Source of the DNA: Geobacter sp.
Lineage (GTDB): Bacteria; Desulfobacterota; Desulfuromonadia; Geobacterales; Geobacteraceae
NCBI GenBank assembly: GCA_003857395.1
Contig: RPRC01000189.1
Span: 1 to 12,686, forward strand
DNA length: 12,686 bases
Direction of reading: 5' to 3'
Both the position numbers and the translations under genes were made by a program. The notes under the pieces were generated by a model. The model was not told the origin of the DNA. It saw nothing but the letters and a program-made list of their open reading frames with translations, and did no database searches. This document shows, one piece after another, positions 6,694-12,686 of this stretch (position 1 is the first letter of the stretch; every line of letters starts with the position of its first letter).

Positions 6694-7569
6694 ATGATAA
6701 AAAGCATGACTGGGTACGGCAAGTCTGAGTCTTCCCATAAACAAGGTAAAATTACCGTTGAGATGCGAGCGGTGAACCATCGCTATGGGGAGATATCGGT
6801 TAAACTCCCCCGTTCGCTGGTCTGTTTTGAAAATGAGGTGCGGAAAGTCGTTTCCGCGCGATTGAAACGAGGGAAGATAGATATCTTTATCCAACTGGAG
6901 AGCGTTGTCGACGGCAATCCTCCCGTAGTAAACTCTTCTCTGGCCCGTGCCTACTATACGGCATTTTCCGCCTTGAGAGAGGAACTCGGCATCCGTGAAC
7001 CGATTTCCCTGTCTTTGATTGTTTCCCAGAAGGATGTGCTGGCTGTAACGGAAAGTGATCTGGATGCGGAAAGTATGAGAGAGCAACTCCTGGCAGTTGT
7101 GGAGAGTGCGGTTGATGCTATGGAAACGATGCGGCTCAGGGAAGGACAGGAATTGGTCGATGATCTCCGGACGCGACGGGCGTATCTATCTAGGTTTATT
7201 GATGAAATTTCCCTTCGGGCGCCTCTCGTTCCTGCCGAGTATGCTGAAAAGCTTTCGGTGCGCCTTGCTCAGTTTGGCGTGAAAAACATGCCCGATGAGG
7301 CCAGAATAGCTCAGGAAGTGGTCCTGATGGCGGACCGTTGTGACATTACCGAGGAACTGGTGAGATTTGCCAGTCATCTTGTACAATTCGACGCTGCACT
7401 GGAATCAGCAGAGCCGGTTGGACGAAAGCTTGATTTTCTTCTTCAGGAGTTGGGGCGAGAGGTTAATACCATCGGATCAAAGGCTAATGACAGTGAAATT
7501 GCCTCCCGGGTCGTTGAACTGAAGGCGGAGCTGGAAAAAATTCGAGAACAGGTGCAGAATATCGAGTAA
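6694..7569 (+). CDS. yicC: YicC/YloC-family endoribonuclease
   Basis: This 291-residue protein opens with the family signature MIKSMTGYG and has EMRAVNHRY (23-31), an N-terminal domain, a charged helical middle (about 125-190) and the conserved C-terminal DUF1732-type block QELGREVNTIGSKAND (251-266). Family members have been described as endoribonucleases; E. coli YicC has been linked to small-RNA turnover. Length fits the family (about 290). The ATG is the first of the signature and has AGAGGG upstream. It is followed after 53 bases by gmk, a very common pairing. In many bacteria a small DUF370/RemA gene sits between the two; it is absent here. Confidence 0.93.
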   Translation: MIKSMTGYGKSESSHKQGKITVEMRAVNHRYGEISVKLPRSLVCFENEVRKVVSARLKRGKIDIFIQLESVVDGNPPVVNSSLARAYYTAFSALREELGIREPISLSLIVSQKDVLAVTESDLDAESMREQLLAVVESAVDAMETMRLREGQELVDDLRTRRAYLSRFIDEISLRAPLVPAEYAEKLSVRLAQFGVKNMPDEARIAQEVVLMADRCDITEELVRFASHLVQFDAALESAEPVGRKLDFLLQELGREVNTIGSKANDSEIASRVVELKAELEKIREQVQNIE

Positions 7570-7622
7570 ACGGTCCGGCTTCTTTTCTCATGGTCGGAAA
7601 AAGAAACGAAAAAGGAATGTGC

Positions 7623-8234
7623 ATGAAACAAGAAGGTCTTCTCTATATCGTCTCGGCTCCCTCCGGTGCGGGGAAAACTTCCTTGTGCAATGAGTTAATT
7701 GACATTTTTCCGAACTTGCGGCATTCTGTGAGCTATACGACACGCCTGCCGCGGCTTGGTGAGACAGATGGTGTGGATTATTTTTTTGTCTCGTGCGAAG
7801 AGTTCGTAAGGATGTCCCGGGCAGGAGAATTTGCCGAGTGGGCGGAGGTGCATGGCAATCTTTACGGCACTGCTGTCAGGACGCTTGAAGAATATTGCTC
7901 ACAGGGGATTCATGTAATTCTTGATATTGACTGTCAAGGTGCACGACAGCTAAAGTCATGCTACCACGATGCCGTGTATGTTTTTATTCTGCCGCCTAGT
8001 TTTGCTGAATTGCGGAAGAGGCTTGAGGGCAGAAATACCGATTCCCAGGATGTAATCGAGCGACGTATGCGTGTGGCAATGGACGAGGTGAAGGAATCCT
8101 CCTGGTACGATTACCTCGTCATTAATGATGACTTCGCTTGTGCCCTCGAAAAGTTGAAGTCGATTATCATAGCGGAGCAATGCAGGACAAAGAGGGTCGC
8201 GAAAAACGTTACCGGCACTTTTACTATCATTTAA
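7623..8234 (+). CDS. gmk: Guanylate kinase
   Basis: Guanylate kinase phosphorylates GMP to GDP with ATP and so feeds GTP and (p)ppGpp synthesis. The 203-residue protein has the P-loop SAPSGAGKTS (11-20) and the GMP-binding region SYTTRLPRLGETDGVDYFF (37-55). EWAEVHGNLYGT (72-83) and LDIDCQGA (100-107) follow, with the lid and Arg-rich segment ERRMRVAMDE (146-155). The start was set at ATG 7623, correctly spaced after AAAAAGGA. In-frame ATGs at 7590 and 7617 are possible but add a tail without family similarity or sit directly on the ribosome binding site. It lies between yicC and rpoZ, the usual order. Confidence 0.95.
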   Translation: MKQEGLLYIVSAPSGAGKTSLCNELIDIFPNLRHSVSYTTRLPRLGETDGVDYFFVSCEEFVRMSRAGEFAEWAEVHGNLYGTAVRTLEEYCSQGIHVILDIDCQGARQLKSCYHDAVYVFILPPSFAELRKRLEGRNTDSQDVIERRMRVAMDEVKESSWYDYLVINDDFACALEKLKSIIIAEQCRTKRVAKNVTGTFTII

Positions 8235-8292
8235 ATCAAATTGACGCGTTCCATGCGTCTTCGCACAGCACGTGTGAAAGGAGTTCCATTCC

Positions 8293-8502
8293 ATGGCAAG
8301 AGTTACTGTAGAAGATTGTCTGAAAGAGGTTAACAACAGGTTTATGCTTGTTATGCTGGCATCAAAAAGGGTCAAGCAACTTTTTAAGGGGTCAACCCCT
8401 CTGATTGAGAATAAGGCTGGAAACAAGAATGTGGTTATTGCGCTCCGAGAGGTCGCTTCCGGGCGGCTTCAATATCAGATGTCATCTCGCAAGGGTCGCT
8501 AA
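8293..8502 (+). CDS. rpoZ: RNA polymerase omega subunit
   Basis: The omega subunit helps assemble and stabilise RNA polymerase through the beta' subunit. The 69-residue protein shows the family pattern: [10 protein letters not shown] at the start, [16 protein letters not shown] (15-30) and the conserved [17 protein letters not shown] (39-57). The reader finds AAAGGAG upstream with about ten bases to the ATG. Omega forms part of a ppGpp binding site on E. coli RNA polymerase, and here, as in many proteobacteria, the gene stands directly before the (p)ppGpp synthetase/hydrolase gene. It is 58 bases after gmk. Confidence 0.94.
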   Translation: MARVTVEDCLKEVNNRFMLVMLASKRVKQLFKGSTPLIENKAGNKNVVIALREVASGRLQYQMSSRKGR

Positions 8503-8518
8503 TTCCACTCTTCCAAGG

Positions 8519-8550
8519 GGGCGGGGCCGGAAGGTGCCGCCCTTCTTCTT
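8519..8550 (+). terminator. Hairpin between rpoZ and rel, possible terminator or attenuator
   Basis: GGGCGG (8519-8524) pairs with CCGCCC (8537-8542), and an inner CC-GGAA-GG (8527-8534) closes a tetraloop. CTTCTTCTT follows, a T-rich but interrupted tract. It starts 17 bases after the rpoZ stop, so it may partly terminate transcription and set the level of rel relative to rpoZ. Confidence 0.45.
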
Positions 8551-8613
8551 GGATCTGCCGTATTCCCATCAGTTCATTTCACCGTAGTAACTTCCGCACC
8601 CGGCTCAACTTCT

Positions 8614-10764
8614 ATGATCAGGCTCAATGACATTCTTGAAAAAATCCTCTCCTACAACCCAGTTGCTGATCTGGATGTTGTCAGGAAGGCCTATGTCTTT
8701 TCCGCCAAGGTTCACCAGGGACAGGTGCGTCTGTCGGGTGAGCCTTACCTTGTTCATCCCATGGAGGTGGCTGCTGTCCTGGCCGATCTCAGACTCGATG
8801 TTCAAACCGTTGCCACCGGACTTCTGCACGATACCCTCGAAGATACCCTTACAACCTTTGAAGAACTGGAGACGATCTTCGGCTCAGAGGTGGCGAATCT
8901 TGTTGATGGTGTTACGAAGATCAGCAAGATCCACTTCAAAACCAAAGAGGAAAGCCAGGCGGAGAACTTCCGCAAGATGCTCCTTGCCATGGCAAACGAC
9001 ATCCGGGTAATCCTGGTGAAGCTGGCCGATCGTCTCCACAATATGCGGACATTGCAGTATCAGCCGGAAATAAAGCAGCGCAGCATCGCGAAAGAGACCC
9101 TGGATATCTACGCTCCCATGGCCAATCGCCTTGGTATTTCCTGGATAAAAAGCGAACTGGAGGACCTTTCTTTTCGTTACGTTAACCCGCAGCTCTATTA
9201 TGATCTGGCCTCCAAAGTAGCCATGAAAAAGAAAGAGCGGGAGTCTTTCGTCGAGGAGGTCATGGAGATCATCTCCCATAAGCTCACCGAACATGGTATC
9301 GAGGGAGAGGTTTCAGGGCGGAGCAAGCACCTTTACTCGATCCAGAAAAAGATGGACAGTCGCAAGGTCGATATTGACGAAATTTATGACTTGATTGCGA
9401 TACGGGTGATGGTCGAGGATATCAGATCCTGCTATGCGGTTCTCGGTGTCATTCATTCAACCTGGAAGCCGATTCCGGGCAGGTTTAAAGACTATATTGC
9501 CATGCCCAAGAGCAACATGTACCAGTCTCTCCATACCACGGTTGTCGGTCCTCTGGGTGAAAGGATGGAGATCCAGATCAGGACCGCTGAAATGCACCGG
9601 GTTGCAGAGGCAGGCATCGCTGCTCACTGGAAATACAAGGAAGGGAAAGGCTATGACGAGAAGGATGTGAAGCGGTTCGCCTGGCTCCGTCAGTTGCTGG
9701 AGTGGCAGCAGGAATTGCAGGATTCCCAAGAGTTCATGAATACGGTCAAGGTTGAGCTGTTCCCTGAGGAAGTGTATGTCTTTACCCCGGATGGTGATGT
9801 GAAGGGTTTCCCCAAAGGGGCCTCGCCTATCGACTTTGCCTACAGTGTTCATACCGATGTCGGACACCGCTGTGTCGGGGCCAAGGTGAACGGCAAGCTT
9901 GTTCCCCTTAAGTATGAACTGAAAACCGGCGACATCGTGGAGGTTGTTACCTCTCCCCACCATACTCCGAGCAAGGACTGGCTGAAGATCGTCAAAAGCA
10001 ACCGGGCCAGGAACAAGATCCGGGCCTGGGTCAAAACCGAGGAGCGACAAAGAAGTGTTATCCTTGGCCGGGAGGTTTGCGAAAAGGATTTTCGGCGCTA
10101 CCGGCTCAATTACAACAAGCTGCAAAAGAGTGGCGAAATAAAGCGGGTGGCCGCGGAATTCGGGTTCGTTGCAGAGGAGGATCTCTTGGCAGCGGTCGGC
10201 TACGGAAAGCTTTCCTGCCACCAGATTCTGGGCAAGCTGCTGTCCGAGGAAAAATTGGCGGAAACCCGTGAGCAGAAGGAAACCCGGGTTTCAAAAACGA
10301 TGGAGAAGCTCAACAAGAAATCCTCCAGTGCCATCCAGGTTAATGGTATCGATGATGTGATGGTCCGGTTCGGGAAATGCTGCAATCCGTTGCCCGGCGA
10401 TGAGGTCGTCGGGTTCATCACCCGTGGCAGGGGGGTGACCATTCATACGGCGGATTGCTCCTTTGCACTGGAAAGTGACCCTGAAAGGCGCCTTGAGGTT
10501 ACCTGGAACAGAGACAAGGAAACCGCCTTGCCGGTAAAAATACGGGTAACGTGTCATGATAAGAAGGGTATCCTGGCCAATATTGCGCAGGTTATCGCCA
10601 ATTGCGAGGCAAATATTTCCAGTGCCTCTGTCCACAGTACCGTGGATAAGAAAGGCGAGAACCTGTTCGAGATCGAGGTAACCGACCTGGAGCATCTGAA
10701 CCGTGTTTTGAACAACATCATAAAGGTAACGGGTGTTATCAAGGTTGAAAGATTGAAGGGCTGA
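8614..10764 (+). CDS. Bifunctional (p)ppGpp synthetase/hydrolase (Rel/SpoT family)
   Basis: The enzyme makes (p)ppGpp from GTP or GDP and ATP and also degrades it, controlling the stringent response. The 716 residues contain an HD hydrolase domain (about 25-160) with H48 in VHP and the intact LLHDTLEDT (His72, Asp73, Glu76, Asp77). The synthetase domain (about 235-345) has GRFKDYIAMPKSNMYQSLH. RFKD (290-293) is the charge motif of bifunctional enzymes, not the EXDD of RelA. TGS (about 386-447), a conserved-cysteine region (KCCNPLPGDE, Cys589/Cys590) and a C-terminal ACT domain (about 640-716) follow. Both activities should therefore be present. Length fits SpoT/Rel proteins. The ATG at 8614 is the only usable start but has no recognisable Shine-Dalgarno sequence. 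Confidence 0.95.
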   Translation: MIRLNDILEKILSYNPVADLDVVRKAYVFSAKVHQGQVRLSGEPYLVHPMEVAAVLADLRLDVQTVATGLLHDTLEDTLTTFEELETIFGSEVANLVDGVTKISKIHFKTKEESQAENFRKMLLAMANDIRVILVKLADRLHNMRTLQYQPEIKQRSIAKETLDIYAPMANRLGISWIKSELEDLSFRYVNPQLYYDLASKVAMKKKERESFVEEVMEIISHKLTEHGIEGEVSGRSKHLYSIQKKMDSRKVDIDEIYDLIAIRVMVEDIRSCYAVLGVIHSTWKPIPGRFKDYIAMPKSNMYQSLHTTVVGPLGERMEIQIRTAEMHRVAEAGIAAHWKYKEGKGYDEKDVKRFAWLRQLLEWQQELQDSQEFMNTVKVELFPEEVYVFTPDGDVKGFPKGASPIDFAYSVHTDVGHRCVGAKVNGKLVPLKYELKTGDIVEVVTSPHHTPSKDWLKIVKSNRARNKIRAWVKTEERQRSVILGREVCEKDFRRYRLNYNKLQKSGEIKRVAAEFGFVAEEDLLAAVGYGKLSCHQILGKLLSEEKLAETREQKETRVSKTMEKLNKKSSSAIQVNGIDDVMVRFGKCCNPLPGDEVVGFITRGRGVTIHTADCSFALESDPERRLEVTWNRDKETALPVKIRVTCHDKKGILANIAQVIANCEANISSASVHSTVDKKGENLFEIEVTDLEHLNRVLNNIIKVTGVIKVERLKG

Positions 10765-10811
10765 TTTGCTTGGGATTGTTTTCTGTCAATCGGCGCGTCC
10801 CGGGCTGAGTA

Positions 10812-10823
10812 CTTCACGTGAAG
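10812..10823. repeat. Perfect 12-bp palindrome upstream of ridA
   Basis: CTTCACGTGAAG reads the same on both strands. It lies directly before the ridA ribosome binding site (GGGGAGGG, 10826-10833) in the 72-base gap after rel. Such a position suits an operator or an RNA hairpin affecting ridA translation. No clear promoter was found in the gap. Confidence 0.35.
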
Positions 10824-10836
10824 ATGGGGAGGGTAT

Positions 10837-11220
10837 ATGGCGAAAGAGATCCTGCAGACAGATAAGGCGCCCCAGGCGATTGGCCCCTACTCCCAAGGCG
10901 TCCGGGCTGGAGGCTTCGTATTCTTTTCCGGACAGATCCCGCTTGACCCGACAACAGGGCAAATAACGGGAGTTGATAGTGTCGAGCAGACAGAACGGGT
11001 TATGAAGAACATCGAGGAAGTTCTCGCCGCTGCCAATCTCGGCTTTGAGGATGTGGTAAAGACCACGATATTTCTCGTTGATCTTGCGGACTTTGCAGCG
11101 GTGAACGAAGTGTACGGCAGAAGATTTCAGAAGAACCCGCCTGCTCGCTCGACGGTGGAGGTCAAGGGGTTGCCACGCGGATCGCGGGTGGAGATAGAGG
11201 TGGTCGCATTCTCTGGCTAG
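10837..11220 (+). CDS. ridA: RidA-family enamine/imine deaminase
   Basis: RidA hydrolyses reactive 2-aminoacrylate and similar enamines/imines released by pyridoxal-phosphate enzymes such as threonine/serine dehydratase. The 127-residue protein is full length and shows APQAIGPYSQ (11-20), FFSGQIPLDP (29-38) and the substrate-binding Arg104 in PPARSTVEV, matching E. coli Arg105. EIEVVA (119-124) carries the conserved Glu. The fold is a homotrimer of YjgF type in the cytoplasm. GGGGAGGG gives a strong ribosome binding site. It follows rel by 72 bases in the same direction and ends at a strong hairpin, so it is probably the last gene of the yicC-ridA group. Confidence 0.94.
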   Translation: MAKEILQTDKAPQAIGPYSQGVRAGGFVFFSGQIPLDPTTGQITGVDSVEQTERVMKNIEEVLAAANLGFEDVVKTTIFLVDLADFAAVNEVYGRRFQKNPPARSTVEVKGLPRGSRVEIEVVAFSG

Positions 11221-11223
11221 AGC

Positions 11224-11260
11224 AAAAAGCCGCGGAGATAACAATCACCGCGGCTTTTTT
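11224..11260. terminator. Intrinsic terminator of ridA, possibly bidirectional
   Basis: AAAAAGCCGCGG (11224-11235) pairs perfectly with CCGCGGCTTTTT (11248-11259) around a 12-base loop, giving six Ts on the plus strand and five on the minus strand. It begins three bases after the ridA stop. The opposite-facing rpmB ends 56 bases further on, so the same element can end both transcripts. Confidence 0.9.
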
Positions 11261-11316
11261 CGTATGGGGTGGACGAATGAACGATGGGGAATTGAAGTGA
11301 AACACCCTGATAATAG

Positions 11317-11508
11317 TTAGAGGGCTTTCGTTACCCGGCCGGAACGGATGCAGCGAGTGCATACCTTGATGGTTGAAACGGTGCCGTTTCTCACTGCCTT
11401 AACTTTCTGGAGATTCGGAAGCCAGGTTCTGGATGTTTTGTTATTTGCATGGCTCACGTTATTACCAAAGCTGGGGCCTTTTCCACAGATATCACATATC
11501 TTAGACAT
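11317..11508 (-). CDS. rpmB: 50S ribosomal protein L28
   Basis: L28 is a small protein of the large ribosomal subunit. The 63-residue protein begins [20 protein letters not shown] and contains [10 protein letters not shown] and VCTRCIRSG. Cys5/Cys8 and Cys50/Cys53 form two CxxC pairs, so this is the zinc-binding form of L28. The ATG has a strong GGAGG ribosome binding site. The gene stands alone rather than with rpmG, and faces ridA across the shared terminator. Length and motifs fit a complete protein. Confidence 0.95.
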   Translation of the reverse strand: MSKICDICGKGPSFGNNVSHANNKTSRTWLPNLQKVKAVRNGTVSTIKVCTRCIRSGRVTKAL

Positions 11509-11543
11509 TTTTTACTGTCCTCCTTCGTTGACTGAAGCATTTT

Positions 11544-11572
11544 TAAATATCAGATTGAAGCGGTGTTTGCAA
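11544..11572 (-). promoter_or_regulatory. Possible promoter for rpmB
   Basis: On the minus strand TTGCAA (11572-11567, 4/6 match) is 17 bases from TATTTA (11549-11544), a poor match to TATAAT. The start would fall some 35 bases before the rpmB ATG. The -10 is weak, so this is only a candidate. Confidence 0.3.
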
Positions 11573-11631
11573 GTTAAATTTATTGAAACGCGGCATTTTC
11601 ACGGTGCTGGCTGGAACGGAGAATCATACCC

Positions 11632-12231
11632 ATGTCTTTCCTGAAGGGGCTTTTTGCCTTCATTCTGCTCTCTTTTTGCATTGTAGTCATGCTTTTTATC
11701 GACTTCTCCTACACGACATTTTCCCTGCGTCAGCGAGACGTTGCAACTGACGCCATTGTTGTTCTGACCGGTGGCAGAGGGAGAGTCGAGGAGGGGATTC
11801 GTCTGTACCGTGAACACCGGGCCCGCTGGTTGTATCTGGTTGGTGTTGATCCATCGGTACGAAAAAACGATCTCTTCAAAGAGCAGGCGGGAAAGCGTGG
11901 CGGGGAGGAGATTGTGCTGGAAAAGTCGTCCAGAAATACCCTGGAAAATGCCCTCTACACCCGTGATCTGCTAGCCCGTCGGGAGATTCGATCGGTCCAG
12001 CTCATTACCTCTCGCTACCACATGAAGCGAGCTGTTCTTATTTTCACCTCTATTCTCCCTAAAGATATAGCAGTGTATCCGTATCCTGTCGACAGTAAAA
12101 ACCTGAAGCCGGCCTGGTGGTCCCATGAGGGAAGCTTCCGGCTTCTGTTCAGTGAATTCTACAAATACTGCCTTTTTAAGACATTTTTTCTTTTTGCGCC
12201 GGGCGAATTGAGATCCGTCAGAGGGGCCTGA
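11632..12231 (+). CDS. YdcF/ElyC-like DUF218 membrane-anchored protein
   Basis: This 199-residue protein has one N-terminal hydrophobic segment (about 4-25), then a DUF218 domain. DUF218 features are DAIVVLTGGRGRVEEGI (40-56), LEKSSRNTLENA (96-107) and ITSRYHMKRA (125-134). Family members include YdcF, reported to bind S-adenosylmethionine, and ElyC, involved in envelope biogenesis at the bacterial membrane. The exact role here is not determined. The ATG has CGGAGA about ten bases upstream. It is divergent from rpmB (123 bases apart) and converges on metG, the two stop codons being six bases apart. ElyC proteins are often longer with two membrane segments, so this shorter single-anchor form is closer to SanA/YdcF-like members. 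Confidence 0.85.
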   Translation: MSFLKGLFAFILLSFCIVVMLFIDFSYTTFSLRQRDVATDAIVVLTGGRGRVEEGIRLYREHRARWLYLVGVDPSVRKNDLFKEQAGKRGGEEIVLEKSSRNTLENALYTRDLLARREIRSVQLITSRYHMKRAVLIFTSILPKDIAVYPYPVDSKNLKPAWWSHEGSFRLLFSEFYKYCLFKTFFLFAPGELRSVRGA

Positions 12232-12237
12232 GCAGTT

Positions 12238-12686
12238 CTATACATCGCCCTTTTCTTCGATCCTGGGGAAAAGCGCCTCTGCTTTGATGACGCGCGTCTC
12301 CGGCCGCAAGCCTCCCCATGTGAGACCAGCTTCAGTGATCGGTTCCTGCCATCCAAGGTATCTGAGGCCTTTTACCGCGGTTTCCGGCATGAACGGCGAG
12401 AGAAGGTGGAAAACGATCCGCTGTGATTCCAGCATACAATACATCACGGTGGCGAGCCGGCCATGCTGGGCGGGATCCTTTGCCAGAGACCAGGGGGCGG
12501 TTTCGTCTATGTACTTGTTGCCGGCGGAAATAACTTCCCAGATTGCCTGAAGGGCTTTGCTGAAGGCCAGATCATCCAGGTGGGCGTCAACGAATGCCGG
12601 AAGAGCCTCGGTTTTTGCCCGGTACGCCTGGTCGGTTTCCGTCAGTTCCTCGGCTGCCGGCAGGATGCCGTTGAAATATTTGTTCA
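12238..12686 (-). CDS. metG: Methionyl-tRNA synthetase, C-terminal part (cut by window edge)
   Basis: Only the last 148 residues are in the window; the catalytic core lies outside. The frame reads without a stop from the edge to TAG at 12240-12238. The anticodon-binding domain is recognisable from NKYFNG, NKYIDETAPWSLAKD, the ESQRIVFHLLSPFMPET helix and the ending LTWGGLRPETRVIKAEALFPRIEE. MetG attaches methionine to initiator and elongator tRNA-Met. The protein ends directly after this domain, so the C-terminal EMAPII/Trbp111-like tRNA-binding extension seen in longer bacterial enzymes is missing. This shorter form is known in other bacteria and is not evidence of a defect. Confidence 0.92.
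   Translation of the reverse strand, partial: NKYFNGILPAAEELTETDQAYRAKTEALPAFVDAHLDDLAFSKALQAIWEVISAGNKYIDETAPWSLAKDPAQHGRLATVMYCMLESQRIVFHLLSPFMPETAVKGLRYLGWQEPITEAGLTWGGLRPETRVIKAEALFPRIEEKGDV

Noticed and set aside
8243..8259. GACGC/GCGTC hairpin after gmk as a terminator
   Set aside because: The stem is only five pairs and no T-run follows, so it does not support termination before rpoZ.
9457..10221. 254-codon minus-strand frame inside rel
   Set aside because: It is the antisense shadow of the TGS-containing part of rel, with no independent start signal or motif.
11348..11644. 98-codon plus-strand frame across rpmB and its upstream region
   Set aside because: It is antisense to rpmB, a complete L28 gene with a strong ribosome binding site, and has no family pattern.

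Overview
The window looks like a chromosomal housekeeping segment of a Geobacter-like bacterium (Desulfuromonadia, formerly Deltaproteobacteria). The inference rests on the gene order yicC-gmk-rpoZ-rel-ridA followed by rpmB and metG, on the RFKD-type bifunctional Rel protein, and on moderately GC-rich DNA with frequent GTG/TTG starts. No database search was possible, so the taxonomy is inferred.

Layout. Positions 1-2943 (minus strand) hold a large DUF2339-type polytopic membrane protein, cut by the window edge, and upstream of it a small coiled-coil protein. A short divergent promoter region (about 2944-3079) separates this pair from amrS, a radical SAM enzyme of the AmmeMemoRadiSam type, on the plus strand. 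A 442-base gene-free stretch (4097-4538) follows. It contains several strong RNA hairpin candidates and a promoter. Next comes a tightly packed plus-strand run: plsC (lysophosphatidate acyltransferase), rnhA (RNase HI), a small HNH nuclease and a HAD phosphatase, with start/stop overlaps at two junctions.

From 6694 to 11220 lies the nucleotide and stringent-response block: yicC (endoribonuclease family), gmk (GMP kinase), rpoZ (RNA polymerase omega), rel/spoT (bifunctional (p)ppGpp synthetase/hydrolase) and ridA (enamine/imine deaminase). Gmk makes GDP, the precursor of the GTP that Rel uses for (p)ppGpp. In other bacteria omega helps form a ppGpp site on RNA polymerase. A strong hairpin that could terminate in both directions ends ridA, facing the convergent rpmB (ribosomal protein L28, zinc-type). 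Divergent from rpmB is a YdcF/ElyC-like membrane-anchored DUF218 protein. It converges on the 3' end of metG (methionyl-tRNA synthetase), which runs off the right edge.

I see no mobile element, CRISPR array, tRNA, rRNA or obvious defence system. Nothing here amounts to a clearly new multi-gene system. The items most worth a second look are the structured 4.1-4.5 kb intergenic region, the palindrome inside the divergent promoter region, the hairpin plus apparently leaderless-like start context of rel, and the uncharacterised coiled-coil/DUF2339 pair.
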